NCBI GenBank assembly: GCA_023426545.1
Contig: JAFAAN010000095.1
Location: 77,574 to 141,573 of the forward strand
Direction: 5' to 3'
Length of the DNA: 64,000 nucleotides
Origin: Pseudomonadota bacterium
GTDB lineage: Bacteria > Myxococcota > Myxococcia > Myxococcales > Myxococcaceae
Positions 8,661 to 17,145 of this stretch are shown here, piece after piece. The stretch's first letter is position 1. Each line of letters begins with the position of its first letter. Under the pieces are notes generated by a model that did not search any database, was not told the DNA's origin, and worked only from the letters and a program-made list of their open reading frames with translations. The position numbers and the translations under genes were made by a program.

Positions 8661-9479
8661 GTGATTGACCTGCACTCGCACACCACCGCCAGCGACGGTC
8701 AATATGCCCCCACGGAGCTGCTGACGCGGGCGGCCGAGGCCGGCGTCACCGTGCTGGCGGTGACGGACCACGACACCGTCGCGGGCCTGGCGGAGGCGGC
8801 GGAGGCAGCACGCGCCCTTGGCGTGGAGCTGGTGCCCGGCATCGAAATCTCCGCGTTCGTCCATGGGCGTGAGTGCCACATCCTGGGGCACTTCCTCCGG
8901 CCGGACGACGAGGACATCGCCCGCTTCGCGGACCGGCTCCGCGTGGAGCGGGAGCAGCGCATGGAGGCCCTGGTGGAGCGGATGCGGCAGCTGGGCTACC
9001 CGCTGCGCATGGAGCACGTCCGGGCGGTGGCCGGCAGCGCCCAGTTGGGCCGTCCACACCTGGCCCGCGTGCTGGTGGAGCAAGGCTGGGTGGTGGACGT
9101 GAAGGAGGCCTTCGACCGCTTCCTGGGGACGCGGGGCGCGGCCTGGGTGGAGCGCTTCAAGCTCTCGGGCGAGGACGCCATCCGCCTCATCCGCAATGCG
9201 GGGGGCACGGCCACCCTCGCCCACCCCGGCGCCTCGCGGATGGAGCGGCTGGAGATCCGCGCGCTCGCACAGGCGGGCCTCGCCGGGCTGGAGGTGCTCC
9301 ACGAGGACCACAACCCCAGCGTGCGCCAGAAGTACCTCTCCCTGGCCCGGGAGCTGGACCTGGTCCCCACCGCCGGCAGCGACTTCCATGGCGAGGCCAT
9401 CTCCCCGGACCACCGGCTGGGCAGCGCCGCCATGCCACCCGAGCTGTTCGCGAAGCTCAAGGCGCGAGCCCGTGCCTGA
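8661..9479 (+). CDS. PHP-domain metal-dependent phosphoesterase
   Basis: A 272-residue PHP-family protein of the YciV/RNase AM (nucleoside 3',5'-bisphosphate phosphatase) type. Metal ligands are visible in DLHSHTTASDG (His5, His7, Asp12), TDHDTV, PGIEIS, the TLAHPGA segment and GSDFHGE near the C-terminus. The length fits the family. Likely roles are 5'-end RNA processing or clearance of pAp-like nucleotides in the cytoplasm; which of these cannot be told here. The start codon is GTG. It is transcribed divergently from the small gene at 8258-8542. Confidence 0.92.
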   Translation: MIDLHSHTTASDGQYAPTELLTRAAEAGVTVLAVTDHDTVAGLAEAAEAARALGVELVPGIEISAFVHGRECHILGHFLRPDDEDIARFADRLRVEREQRMEALVERMRQLGYPLRMEHVRAVAGSAQLGRPHLARVLVEQGWVVDVKEAFDRFLGTRGAAWVERFKLSGEDAIRLIRNAGGTATLAHPGASRMERLEIRALAQAGLAGLEVLHEDHNPSVRQKYLSLARELDLVPTAGSDFHGEAISPDHRLGSAAMPPELFAKLKARARA

Positions 9480-9535
9480 GCTGCCACAGCCCCGTCTAAA
9501 TGAGATATCCAGAATTTTGATAAGCTCGGTGCTCC

Positions 9536-12500
9536 ATGGAGTGCCCGAGCGAGACGACACTGAGCGACCTCCTCGAGGGGGCGCTCCCGGACGCGCACCG
9601 CACGCGCGTGCTCGCCCACGTCGAGGGCTGTGAGCGCTGCCAGGAGCAGCTGGCCCTGGGCGCCAGCGCGTCCGAGCTCATCCCCGCTCCGGTGCAAGAA
9701 CCCCTCGTCGCCGTGGGCACCCGGCTGTCGCGCTACGTGGTGCAGGAGCGGATTGGCCAGGGCGCCATGGGCGAGGTGTACGCCGCCCACGACCCGGAGC
9801 TGGACCGCCGGGTGGCGCTGAAGCTGCTGCGCCCCGAGGGCCGACACCTGGAGGAGCTGCGCCTGCGGCTGCTGCGCGAGGCCCAGGCCCTGGCCCGGCT
9901 GGCCCACCCGCACGTCGTCACCGTCCACGACGTGGGCGTGGAGGACGGCTGCGTCTTCCTCGCCCTGGAGCTGGTGGAGGGCACCTCCCTGGCGGAGTGG
10001 CTGGGCACGCCGCGCCCCTGGCAGGAGGTGCTGCGCGTCTTCGTCGACGCGGGACGCGGCTTGGCGGCCGCCCACGCCGCGGGCCTGGTGCACCGCGACT
10101 TCAAGCCGGGGAACGTCCTCGTCGGCCGTGACGGGCGGGTGCGGGTGACGGATTTTGGCCTCGCGCGGCCATCCCACCGCTCGCAGCGCGACTGGAGCCT
10201 GCCCCCGGACACAGCCGCCGGGACGGTGCCCCCGGCCGACTCGCCGCTGACGCACTCGGGCGCGCTTCTGGGGACGCCCGCGTACATGGCCCCGGAGCAG
10301 CTCGAAGGCCAGGGCGTGGACGCTCGCTCGGACCAGTTCAGCTTCTGCGTCGCGCTGTACGAGGCCCTTCACGGCGTGCGCCCCTTCGAGGGCCAGAACC
10401 TGGAGGCCCTGGGCCGCGCCGCGCGAGAGGGCCGCATCCGGCCACCGGAGCGCGATTCGCGGGTACCGGCGCGCATCCGCCAGGCGGTGCTGCGCGGCCT
10501 GCGCGCCCGGCCGGAGGAGCGCTTCGCGACGATGGAGGCGCTGCTGGCCGAGCTGTCGCCGCGCGCCCGGCGGGTGCGCGCGTGGGTGGGCGCCTCGGTG
10601 GCCGCGGCCTGCTTGCTGGGGCTCGCCGTGGGCTACGTGGCGGCGCAGCGGCGGCAGGCGGGCTGCGCCCAGGAGGCGGAGCGGCTCGCCGCCATCTGGG
10701 GCCCGGAGCGCCGGGCGCGGATTCGCGCCGCCTTCCTCGCCACCGGCAAGCCCTTCGCCGCCGACGCGTGGGAGCGCGCCGCCGCCGCCCTGGACAGTCA
10801 TGCCGACACGTGGCGCTCGCTGCGAACCGAGACCTGCCTCGCCTCGCGCGACGACACCGGCGCCTCGTGGCAGACGGCCGCGTGCCTCGACACCCGGCTG
10901 TGGCACCTGGCCGCCGTCGCCGACGTGCTGGAGAAGGCGGACGCCCGGGCGGTACGGAACGCGCCACAGATGGTGGCCTCGCTGGAGGGGCTCACCGGCT
11001 GCCGGGATGCGCCAGAGTTGGCCACCCGGCCCCAGCCGCCGGATGCGCTGCGGCACCGCGTGGACGCCGCGCGCCGCAGGCTGGCCGAGGCGCGCGCCCA
11101 CGTGGACGCGGGCAACCACCCCCAAGCGCTGGAGGTGACGACAACGCTGCTCCAGGACATCGATGGACTGGACTACCGCCCCCTGGAGGCCGAGGTCCGC
11201 ACCCTGCACGGCTATGCCCACGGGCTCGCGGGCAACCCCAGGGAAGCGGAGGAGCACCTCTACAAGGCGCTCTGGGCCGCCGAGGCGGGCCGCGACGACG
11301 AGACGGCCGCGCGCGTGTGGAACCTGCTGCTGTGGGTGGTGGGTGACCAGATGGCGCGGGTGGACGAGGCCAACCGGCTGGTACACCACGCCCGCGCGGC
11401 GGTGGAGCGGCTGGGGCGCGAGCGCTTCCCGAGCATCGCCACCGACCTGCACCTGCGCATGGGGGGACTGCTGCTGGTGCAGGGCAAGCTGGACGAGGCG
11501 GACGCCGAGTTCACCCAGGGCCTGGAGCTGGCGCGGAGGACCACCGGCGCCTCGCGCCCGCGCATCACCTACTTCCTCACCGGCCTGGGACGCGTCCGCT
11601 CACGGCAGCTCCGCGCGGAGGAAGCGCTGACGCTCTACCGCGAGGCCCAGGCCCACGCCGTCCAGGAGCGGCAGTGGAGCCCCGAGCACCCCGTGCTCGC
11701 GCTGAACCTCAACAACATCGCCACCGAGCTGCTGGCCCTGGGCCGCACGCCGGAGGCGCTCGACACCTTCCAGCGCTCGCTGGCGCTGCTGGAGGCCGCG
11801 CGCTCGAAGGACCACGCGAGCCTCGCCGCGCCCCTCAACAACCTCGCGGGCCTGCTGCGGCGCGAGGGCCGGCTGGAGGAGGCCCGCCAGCACTATGAGC
11901 GAGCCCTGGCCATCTTCGAGCGCAGCAAGGGACCGGATCACCCCAGCACCGTCACCGCGCTCGGCGGCCTCGGCATGGTGGCCTTCGACTCCGACCGGCT
12001 CGACGAGGCGCTCGCGCACAACCAGCAGGCCCTGGAGCGCATCCAGCGCAGCGTGGGCGAGGACTCCCCGCGCCTGGAGATGTCGCTGCGCAACCTGGGC
12101 CTCATCCACCTGCGCGCCGGCCGTCCGGCGCAGGCCCGGCGCAGCCTCACGCAGGCGCTGGAGCTGCTCCAGAAGGAGCATGGCGCCGACAGCGTGACGA
12201 CGTGCGGCGTGGAGCGAGACCTCGCCCGCGTGGACCTGGAGACGCGGGCCCACCGGGCCGCGCTCGGCCGCTGTCAGCGAACCCTGGCGTTGGATGAAGC
12301 CGCCCTGGGCGAGGACAGCCCCGACGTCGCGCTGGACCTCGCGTGTCTCGGTGAGGCGTACCTGGGCCTGCGTGCCCCGGAGCAGGCCATGCCCCTGCTC
12401 GACCGCGCCCGGCGCATCCATGCCCGGGTATGGCTGGACAGGAAGGAGGCCGCGCGCGTGTCCTTCCTCCTCGCCCGTGCGCTCTGGGAACGGCCGGAGC

Positions 12501-12646
12501 AGCAGGCGCGCGAAAAGGCCCACGCCCTCGTCGGCGAAGCCGAGACATGGCTGGAGTCCCTGGGCCCTCGTGCGCGGCGCGAGTTGGAAGAGCTCGCGGC
12601 CTGGCGGGCGCGGAAGCTTCCCCGTCTGAGCGAGGTGACGCGATGA
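9536..12646 (+). CDS. Membrane Ser/Thr protein kinase with N-terminal anti-sigma-type zinc finger and TPR repeats
   Basis: A 1036-residue multidomain protein. Residues 1-45 look like a zf-HC2/anti-sigma zinc finger (Cys3, then His28, Cys32 and Cys35 in HVEGCERC). A complete Hanks-type kinase spans about 66-335: Gly-rich GQGAMGEVY, Lys96 in VALKLL, HRDFKPGN with Asp188, DFG at 206-208 and YMAPEQ. One transmembrane helix follows (about 346-366, VGASVAAACLLGLAVGYVAA), then a large C-terminal region with many TPRs, for example LNLNNIATELLALGRTPEAL. It overlaps the sigma-factor gene by 4 bp, implying translational coupling; the kinase and finger face the cytoplasm where they could control that sigma factor (inference). 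Confidence 0.93.
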   Translation: MECPSETTLSDLLEGALPDAHRTRVLAHVEGCERCQEQLALGASASELIPAPVQEPLVAVGTRLSRYVVQERIGQGAMGEVYAAHDPELDRRVALKLLRPEGRHLEELRLRLLREAQALARLAHPHVVTVHDVGVEDGCVFLALELVEGTSLAEWLGTPRPWQEVLRVFVDAGRGLAAAHAAGLVHRDFKPGNVLVGRDGRVRVTDFGLARPSHRSQRDWSLPPDTAAGTVPPADSPLTHSGALLGTPAYMAPEQLEGQGVDARSDQFSFCVALYEALHGVRPFEGQNLEALGRAAREGRIRPPERDSRVPARIRQAVLRGLRARPEERFATMEALLAELSPRARRVRAWVGASVAAACLLGLAVGYVAAQRRQAGCAQEAERLAAIWGPERRARIRAAFLATGKPFAADAWERAAAALDSHADTWRSLRTETCLASRDDTGASWQTAACLDTRLWHLAAVADVLEKADARAVRNAPQMVASLEGLTGCRDAPELATRPQPPDALRHRVDAARRRLAEARAHVDAGNHPQALEVTTTLLQDIDGLDYRPLEAEVRTLHGYAHGLAGNPREAEEHLYKALWAAEAGRDDETAARVWNLLLWVVGDQMARVDEANRLVHHARAAVERLGRERFPSIATDLHLRMGGLLLVQGKLDEADAEFTQGLELARRTTGASRPRITYFLTGLGRVRSRQLRAEEALTLYREAQAHAVQERQWSPEHPVLALNLNNIATELLALGRTPEALDTFQRSLALLEAARSKDHASLAAPLNNLAGLLRREGRLEEARQHYERALAIFERSKGPDHPSTVTALGGLGMVAFDSDRLDEALAHNQQALERIQRSVGEDSPRLEMSLRNLGLIHLRAGRPAQARRSLTQALELLQKEHGADSVTTCGVERDLARVDLETRAHRAALGRCQRTLALDEAALGEDSPDVALDLACLGEAYLGLRAPEQAMPLLDRARRIHARVWLDRKEAARVSFLLARALWERPEQQAREKAHALVGEAETWLESLGPRARRELEELAAWRARKLPRLSEVTR

Positions 12647-13533
12647 GCGCCTCCCCCGGGACGCTGACGGCGCTGCTGCGGACCGGCGCCCCCGAGGCGC
12701 TGCACGACGCGCTCGCGTCCGCGCCGGCGCTGGAGCCCCTACTTGCGGCGCTGCTCGAAGAAGGGCGCGCGGCGTGGCCCACCATCCCACTGGAGCCCGG
12801 ACCGCTGCTGCGCCACGTGGGCCGACACCTGCGGAAGGAAAGCCCGCCCATGGACGCACTCCGCCAGCTCTACGCCGCGGACGTGTACCTCGCGTGTGCC
12901 TGTGCGCAGGGCGTTCCCCAGGCGCACCACCTCTTCGAGCAGCACGTCCTCCAGAAGACGGCCGCGCGGCTGTCGCGGTTCCCAGCGGCGATGGTGGACG
13001 AGGTGCTCCAGGTGACGCGTCAGCGGCTGCTGCTGGGCGGACCGGGCAAGGAGCCCAAGATCGCGGAGTACTCGGGCCGGGGCTCGCTCGGCGGCTGGGT
13101 GCGAATCGTCGCCTCACGCATCGGCGGCGAGCTGCAGGAGCACGCGGGCCGCCACGGCGCATCGCTGGAGACGCCCGAGCCCCTGGAGCACCTGCTGTCG
13201 CGAGACGACCCGGAGCGAAACCTGCTCAGGGCCCACTCCAAGCAGGCCCTGACCGCTTCGCTCCAGGCTGCGCTGGCCACCCTCACCGAGCGCGAGCGAA
13301 CCCTCCTGCGCCTTCACCACCTCCATGGCCTCACGATGGACCGCATCGCGACGCTGTACGCGGAGCCCCGCTCCAGCGTGGCACGCCACGTGGCCCAGGC
13401 ACGGGAACGGCTCCTGAAACAGACGCATCGGGAGCTGGCCACGCGGTTGAAGCTGGACGGGCGCGAGGTAGAAAGCCTCCTCGGCCTGGTGCAGAGCCGC
13501 CTGGACCTCAGCCTCCACCGGCTGATGGGCTGA
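12643..13533 (+). CDS. Sigma-70 family RNA polymerase sigma factor (myxobacterial type)
   Basis: A 296-residue protein with a sigma region-4 helix-turn-helix near the C-terminus: LTERERTLLRLHHLHGLTMDRIATLYAEPRSSVARHV (about residues 205-245), preceded by a diverged region 2 (RQLYAADVYLACACAQG, FEQHVLQKTAARL). This layout matches the myxobacterial family of long ECF-like sigma factors paired with kinases (family knowledge). Its ATG overlaps the kinase stop as ATGA, so the two are translated together. It probably directs a dedicated regulon controlled by the upstream kinase; targets are unknown. Confidence 0.85.
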   Translation: MSASPGTLTALLRTGAPEALHDALASAPALEPLLAALLEEGRAAWPTIPLEPGPLLRHVGRHLRKESPPMDALRQLYAADVYLACACAQGVPQAHHLFEQHVLQKTAARLSRFPAAMVDEVLQVTRQRLLLGGPGKEPKIAEYSGRGSLGGWVRIVASRIGGELQEHAGRHGASLETPEPLEHLLSRDDPERNLLRAHSKQALTASLQAALATLTERERTLLRLHHLHGLTMDRIATLYAEPRSSVARHVAQARERLLKQTHRELATRLKLDGREVESLLGLVQSRLDLSLHRLMG

Positions 13534-13589
13534 TACACGGCGAAGCCCGAGGCCCGTCCCCATTCCATCCAACGAGGAGCGAGCACGAC

Positions 13590-13826
13590 ATGGCGCAGAA
13601 GAAGGTGAAGCGAGCCGACCGGGACCTGGAGAAGACGTACCCGCGCAAGGACTTCGTGGCGAAGCTGCGGAGGCTGGCGGATGCCATCGAAGCCGGCAAG
13701 CCCTTCACCATCCAGGTGGCCGGCGAGCGGCTGCGCATCCCCGCCGACGCGCACTTCAACATCGAGCACGAGCGCGGGGACGGCGTGGACGAGGTCGAGT
13801 TCCAGCTCCGCTGGCGGCGCGACTGA
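13590..13826 (+). CDS. Amphi-Trp domain protein
   Basis: A 78-residue protein with the amphi-Trp domain pattern: KTYPRKDFVAKLRRLADAIEAGKPFTIQVAGERLRIP followed by an acidic stretch and the closing VEFQLRWRR. The domain's function is unknown. It begins 56 bp after the sigma factor with a good AACGAGGAGCGAGC leader, and may be in the same transcript or a target of that sigma factor. It ends 3 bp from the converging chemoreceptor gene. Confidence 0.8.
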   Translation: MAQKKVKRADRDLEKTYPRKDFVAKLRRLADAIEAGKPFTIQVAGERLRIPADAHFNIEHERGDGVDEVEFQLRWRRD

Positions 13827-13829
13827 GGC

Positions 13830-15392
13830 TCAGCTCCGCGTCGTCTTGAATCGGCTGGTGACGGCGGTGAGCCCCTCGGCCACCGCTTGCAGGTCCTGGG
13901 CGATGCGCGTGGTCCGGCCCGTCGCGTCCACGCCCTGCTTCACCAGCTCCGCGACGTTGCGCGCGCCCTGCACCGCCTGCTCGCTGGACTGACGCTGCTG
14001 CCGGGTGGCGATGGTGATCTGCCGCGCGGCCTCGCTGGTGCCCCGCGCCAGCTCGACGATGCGCTGGAACACGGCGGAGGCCTGCTCCGCCACCTCCACG
14101 CCCCGGTCGCTGGTGGCCATGCCCACGCGAGCCTTGGCGGCCGCCTCCTCCCCCGAGTCCTGCACCTGCTCCACGATGCGGGCAATGTCGCGCACGGAGG
14201 CGGACACGTTCTCCGCCAGCTTGCGCATCTCAGCGGCCACCAGCGAGAAGCCGCGCCCCACATCGCCCGCCTTGGTGCCCTCCAGCGCCGCGTTCAGCGC
14301 GAGCAGGTCCGAGCGCTCCGCCACCTGGTTGATGACCTGCGCGATCTTCGACACCTGCTGCAGGTCCTGGTTCAGACCGACAATCGCGTCCGCCACGCCC
14401 TTCGACTCGGTGCGGATGTCGTTGATGCCGGCCACCACCTGCGCCACCACGGCCATGGCCTCGGCCACCGCCTCGTGCGTGCGCCGCGCGCTGGACTCCA
14501 CCACCTCCGTGGAGCTGGAGATCTGCTCCGCCGTGCGGCTGAGCTCCTCGAACGTGGCCGCGATCTGCTGCGCGTACGCCGCCTGCTGGCTGATGACGTG
14601 CTCCTGGTCCGCGGAGGCGCCCAGCAGGCCGCGCGACGCCCCGGACAGCTGCTCCGTGCGCGACACCATCTCCATCACCGAGCCGCGCAGCGTGCTCAGC
14701 ATCTTGTTGAAGGTCTGCGCCATGAGACGCACCTCGCCGGTGGCCGGCACGTCCAGCTCCCCGCGAGACATGTCCCCGCGGGCCACGTCGCGCACCACCT
14801 CCGTCACCCGCGCCACCGGCTCGGTGATGGCGCGGCTGATGACGAGCGACAGCGCCAATCCCAGCACCAGCACGCACGCGAGCCCCGCCACCGCCGCGCC
14901 GCGCAGGTCGTCCACCGACGTCAGCGCCTCCTGCACGCCGAAGCCCGCCACGTACACGCGCTCGCCGCTGGGGCAGCGCACCGAGACCTCGTCACGCAGG
15001 ACGGCCGTCGAGCAGCCCTCCAGGCTCCCGGGCTCCAGCATGCGCGCGGAGTCCGGGATGTGGCCCCGCGCGTACATCACGCCGCCGTCCAGCCCCAGCA
15101 ACCCCTGGTAGCGCAGGGTGAAGCCGCCGCCCTCGCTCGGCGACTCCGGGGCCTCCAGCAGCGACAGCACATCCTTCACCTGGGCCATGGACTCCGGCGT
15201 GCCGTCCGCGGCCAGCAGCGCCGGGTGCTGGGACATGAGGCGCCCCACCACCCGCACCCGCTTCTGGAGCAGCTCCAGGGTGACGTCCCGCTGGTGCATG
15301 GGGAAGTACACGATGCAGAAGCCCACCACCGCCAGGCAGGGCGCGAGCACCGCGATGGCCACCTGCGTTCGCAAGCCGAGCCGGCCCCACAT
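13830..15392 (-). CDS. Methyl-accepting chemotaxis protein
   Basis: A 520-residue chemoreceptor. An N-terminal membrane helix (QVAIAVLAPCLAVVGFCIVYF) and a second near residues 165-190 (AVAGLACVLVLGLALSLVIS) flank a periplasmic sensor of about 130 residues of unknown ligand. A HAMP domain follows (ITEPVARVTEVVRDVARGDMS), then a long coiled coil with the kinase-interaction tip at ERSDLLALNAALEGTKAGDVGRGFSLVAAEMRKLAE. No che genes are nearby, so it is an orphan receptor. It ends 3 bp from the amphi-Trp gene. Confidence 0.94.
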   Translation of the reverse strand: MWGRLGLRTQVAIAVLAPCLAVVGFCIVYFPMHQRDVTLELLQKRVRVVGRLMSQHPALLAADGTPESMAQVKDVLSLLEAPESPSEGGGFTLRYQGLLGLDGGVMYARGHIPDSARMLEPGSLEGCSTAVLRDEVSVRCPSGERVYVAGFGVQEALTSVDDLRGAAVAGLACVLVLGLALSLVISRAITEPVARVTEVVRDVARGDMSRGELDVPATGEVRLMAQTFNKMLSTLRGSVMEMVSRTEQLSGASRGLLGASADQEHVISQQAAYAQQIAATFEELSRTAEQISSSTEVVESSARRTHEAVAEAMAVVAQVVAGINDIRTESKGVADAIVGLNQDLQQVSKIAQVINQVAERSDLLALNAALEGTKAGDVGRGFSLVAAEMRKLAENVSASVRDIARIVEQVQDSGEEAAAKARVGMATSDRGVEVAEQASAVFQRIVELARGTSEAARQITIATRQQRQSSEQAVQGARNVAELVKQGVDATGRTTRIAQDLQAVAEGLTAVTSRFKTTRS

Positions 15393-15603
15393 GCCTTGTC
15401 GTCTCCCTGGTGCGAAAGTTCCACGCCGGTTGGATGCCGGGCTTCCTCGGACGGTAGGCGTCCCTTCGCGGAGCGTCAAACCGGCCGCCCGGACCGGAAG
15501 CGGGCGGGCCGCTGATCCACGCCGGAGGCGCCCCGGGCCAGCATGAACACGGCTTTTCGCCGTCATTCTGAGGGGTTGGCACGGCGCCGGCTGGACTTTC
15601 CCT

Positions 15604-15632
15604 TTGACATGGCGCGCGCGGTGTCATTAGGT
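15604..15632 (+). promoter_or_regulatory. Possible sigma-70 promoter for nuoAB
   Basis: A perfect TTGACA -35 hexamer lies at 15604-15609 in the 250-bp gap ahead of nuoA. The best -10 candidate 17 bases further is the poor TTAGGT at 15627-15632, which would leave a very short leader before the ATG at 15643. The -35 is convincing, the -10 is not. Confidence 0.35.
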
Positions 15633-15642
15633 TCCGCGCGCG

Positions 15643-16014
15643 ATGACTCCCACTCCACTCTCGCCCTACCTGCCGCTGGCCGTGGTCCTGTTGCTGGCGG
15701 GCGGCATGGCGATGCTGATTCCCCAGATCACCACGCGGCTGGGTCCCCGCCGTCCGAGCGCCATCAAGGCCACCAGCTTCGAGGCCGGCTCTGAGTCGAG
15801 CGGGCCGGCGCGGCAGCGCTTCGCGGTGAAGTTCTACGTCGTGGCCCTGCTCTTCATCGTGTTCGACGTGGAGGCAGTGTTCCTGTACCCCTGGGCGGTG
15901 AACTTCCAGGCGCTCGCGTGGTTCGGCTTCGTGGAGATGCTCGTTTTCGCGGCGACGCTGGTGGTTGGCCTTATCTACATCTGGAAGAAGGGCGCCCTGG
16001 ACTGGGAGAGCTGA
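15643..16014 (+). CDS. nuoA: NADH-quinone oxidoreductase subunit A
   Basis: A 123-residue NuoA, a three-helix membrane subunit of complex I. Helices are at about 8-28, 66-86 and 95-116; the conserved loop includes KATSFEAGSESSGPARQRFAVKFYVVALLFIVFDVEAVFLYPWA. The usual YECG of proteobacterial NuoA reads FEAG here, so the loop Cys is absent. It begins the first block of complex I genes and is 6 bp from nuoB. No convincing Shine-Dalgarno sequence precedes the ATG. Confidence 0.95.
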   Translation: MTPTPLSPYLPLAVVLLLAGGMAMLIPQITTRLGPRRPSAIKATSFEAGSESSGPARQRFAVKFYVVALLFIVFDVEAVFLYPWAVNFQALAWFGFVEMLVFAATLVVGLIYIWKKGALDWES

Positions 16015-16020
16015 GACATC

Positions 16021-16584
16021 ATGGCTGACGCTGACCTCGCAAACATCGTGACGACTCGCCGGGACGAGTCCATGGGCTGGCTCCAGTCCATCGTCTCCAA
16101 GGGTCTGGGTTGGGCGCGTAAGTACTCGCTCTTCACCTATCCGTACGCCACGGCCTGCTGCGGCATGGAGTACATGTCCGTGGCCGCCAGCCGGCACGAC
16201 ATCTCCCGCTTCGGCGCCGAGTTCCCCCGCTTCTCGCCGCGCCAGGCGGACCTGCTGATGGTGGTGGGCACCATCAACCTGAAGCAGGCCCCCATCCTCA
16301 AGCGCGTCTACGAGCAGATGGCCGAGCCCAAGTGGGTCGTGGCCTTCGGCGTGTGCGCCTCCTCGGGCGGCTTCTACGACAACTACGCGGTGCTCCAGGG
16401 CATCGACCGCATCATCCCGGTGGACGTGTACATCCCCGGCTGCCCGCCGCGCCCGGAGCAGGTGCTCGACGGCCTGATGCTGCTCCAGGACAAGATTGGC
16501 AACCAGGTCCACCGCATCGCGGACCGCGAGCAGCCGAACCCCACGGCCGCCCGGCATGACTTGCTGCTGTCCATGAACAAGTAA
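16021..16584 (+). CDS. nuoB: NADH-quinone oxidoreductase subunit B
   Basis: A 187-residue NuoB/PSST-type subunit that carries the terminal N2 [4Fe-4S] cluster beside the quinone site. The cluster ligands are visible: adjacent Cys46-Cys47 in TACCGMEYMS, Cys112 in GVCASSGG and Cys141 in IPGCPPRPE. Length is normal. It follows nuoA by 6 bp; the complex I genes then stop, and the next block (nuoC onward) starts 2.9 kb further on behind two opposite-strand genes and a strong hairpin. Confidence 0.97.
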   Translation: MADADLANIVTTRRDESMGWLQSIVSKGLGWARKYSLFTYPYATACCGMEYMSVAASRHDISRFGAEFPRFSPRQADLLMVVGTINLKQAPILKRVYEQMAEPKWVVAFGVCASSGGFYDNYAVLQGIDRIIPVDVYIPGCPPRPEQVLDGLMLLQDKIGNQVHRIADREQPNPTAARHDLLLSMNK

Positions 16585-16605
16585 CGCGCCCCACGCGCGG
16601 TACCT

Positions 16606-16656
16606 CCAGGGCCCCGCCCGCTTCCCGCCGATTCGGTGGAAGCGCCGGGGCCCTGG
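16606..16656. terminator. Long bidirectional terminator between nuoB and thioesterase gene
   Basis: CCAGGGCCCCG (16606-16616) pairs perfectly with CGGGGCCCTGG (16646-16656), and inside it CGCTTCC pairs with GGAAGCG, giving a near-continuous stem of about 18 bp closed by a loop around CCGATTCGG. It sits between the convergent nuoB and thioesterase stops and can serve both strands; a short TTT follows on the plus side. Confidence 0.75.
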
Positions 16657-16668
16657 CATTTCCGGCGC

Positions 16669-17145
16669 CTACCAGCGGTGGTACGCCGGGTGGCCCGGCT
16701 TCACGGCGACGAAGGTGCCCCGGCAGGTGGCGGTCACCTTCCCGCCCGCCGAGAGCGTGCCCTCGATGATGGCGCGGTCCCCCTGGATGTCCACCGGCCT
16801 CGCCTCCAGGCGCAGCGGCCCTTCCATGGGCGTGGGGCGCTTGAGGGTGATGGCGTACTCCGCGGTGACGGTGCACGGCGGCGCGTCCGCGCCCTGAGCC
16901 CGCATCAAGTGGTACGCCGCCGTCCAGTTGCAATGGCAGTCCAGCAGCGTGCCGACAATGCCGCCGCTGAGGACGCCGTCGAACGCGTGGTGGTGCGCCT
17001 GCGGCGTCCAGTCCGCGACGACGACGTCACCCTCCACGCGGCTGCGGATGCGCAGCCCCTGGGCGTTGGCCGGGCCGCAGCCGAAGCAGCTGTTTTGGGG
17101 CGCGTAGCGTTCCTGAAGACTGGGGGTGTCCGGGGGCGTCGACAT
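16669..17145 (-). CDS. PaaI/hotdog-fold thioesterase
   Basis: A 158-residue hotdog-fold protein of the PaaI/HGG type: an N-terminal CFGCGPANAQGLRI motif, HHHAFDGVLSGGIVGTLLDCHCNWTA as the active-site helix with the usual HGG replaced by FDGVLSGG, and a beta-strand-rich C-terminus. It probably hydrolyses an acyl-CoA; the substrate is unknown. Its start overlaps the 3' end of the upstream sulfatase-like gene by 119 bp in another frame, and the CFGCG motif so near the N-terminus leaves no room for a much later start. Confidence 0.88.
   Translation of the reverse strand: MSTPPDTPSLQERYAPQNSCFGCGPANAQGLRIRSRVEGDVVVADWTPQAHHHAFDGVLSGGIVGTLLDCHCNWTAAYHLMRAQGADAPPCTVTAEYAITLKRPTPMEGPLRLEARPVDIQGDRAIIEGTLSAGGKVTATCRGTFVAVKPGHPAYHRW

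Noticed and set aside
8996..11452. 818-residue open frame on the minus strand
   Set aside because: It lies opposite the PHP and kinase genes, with composition typical of a GC-rich shadow and no domain.
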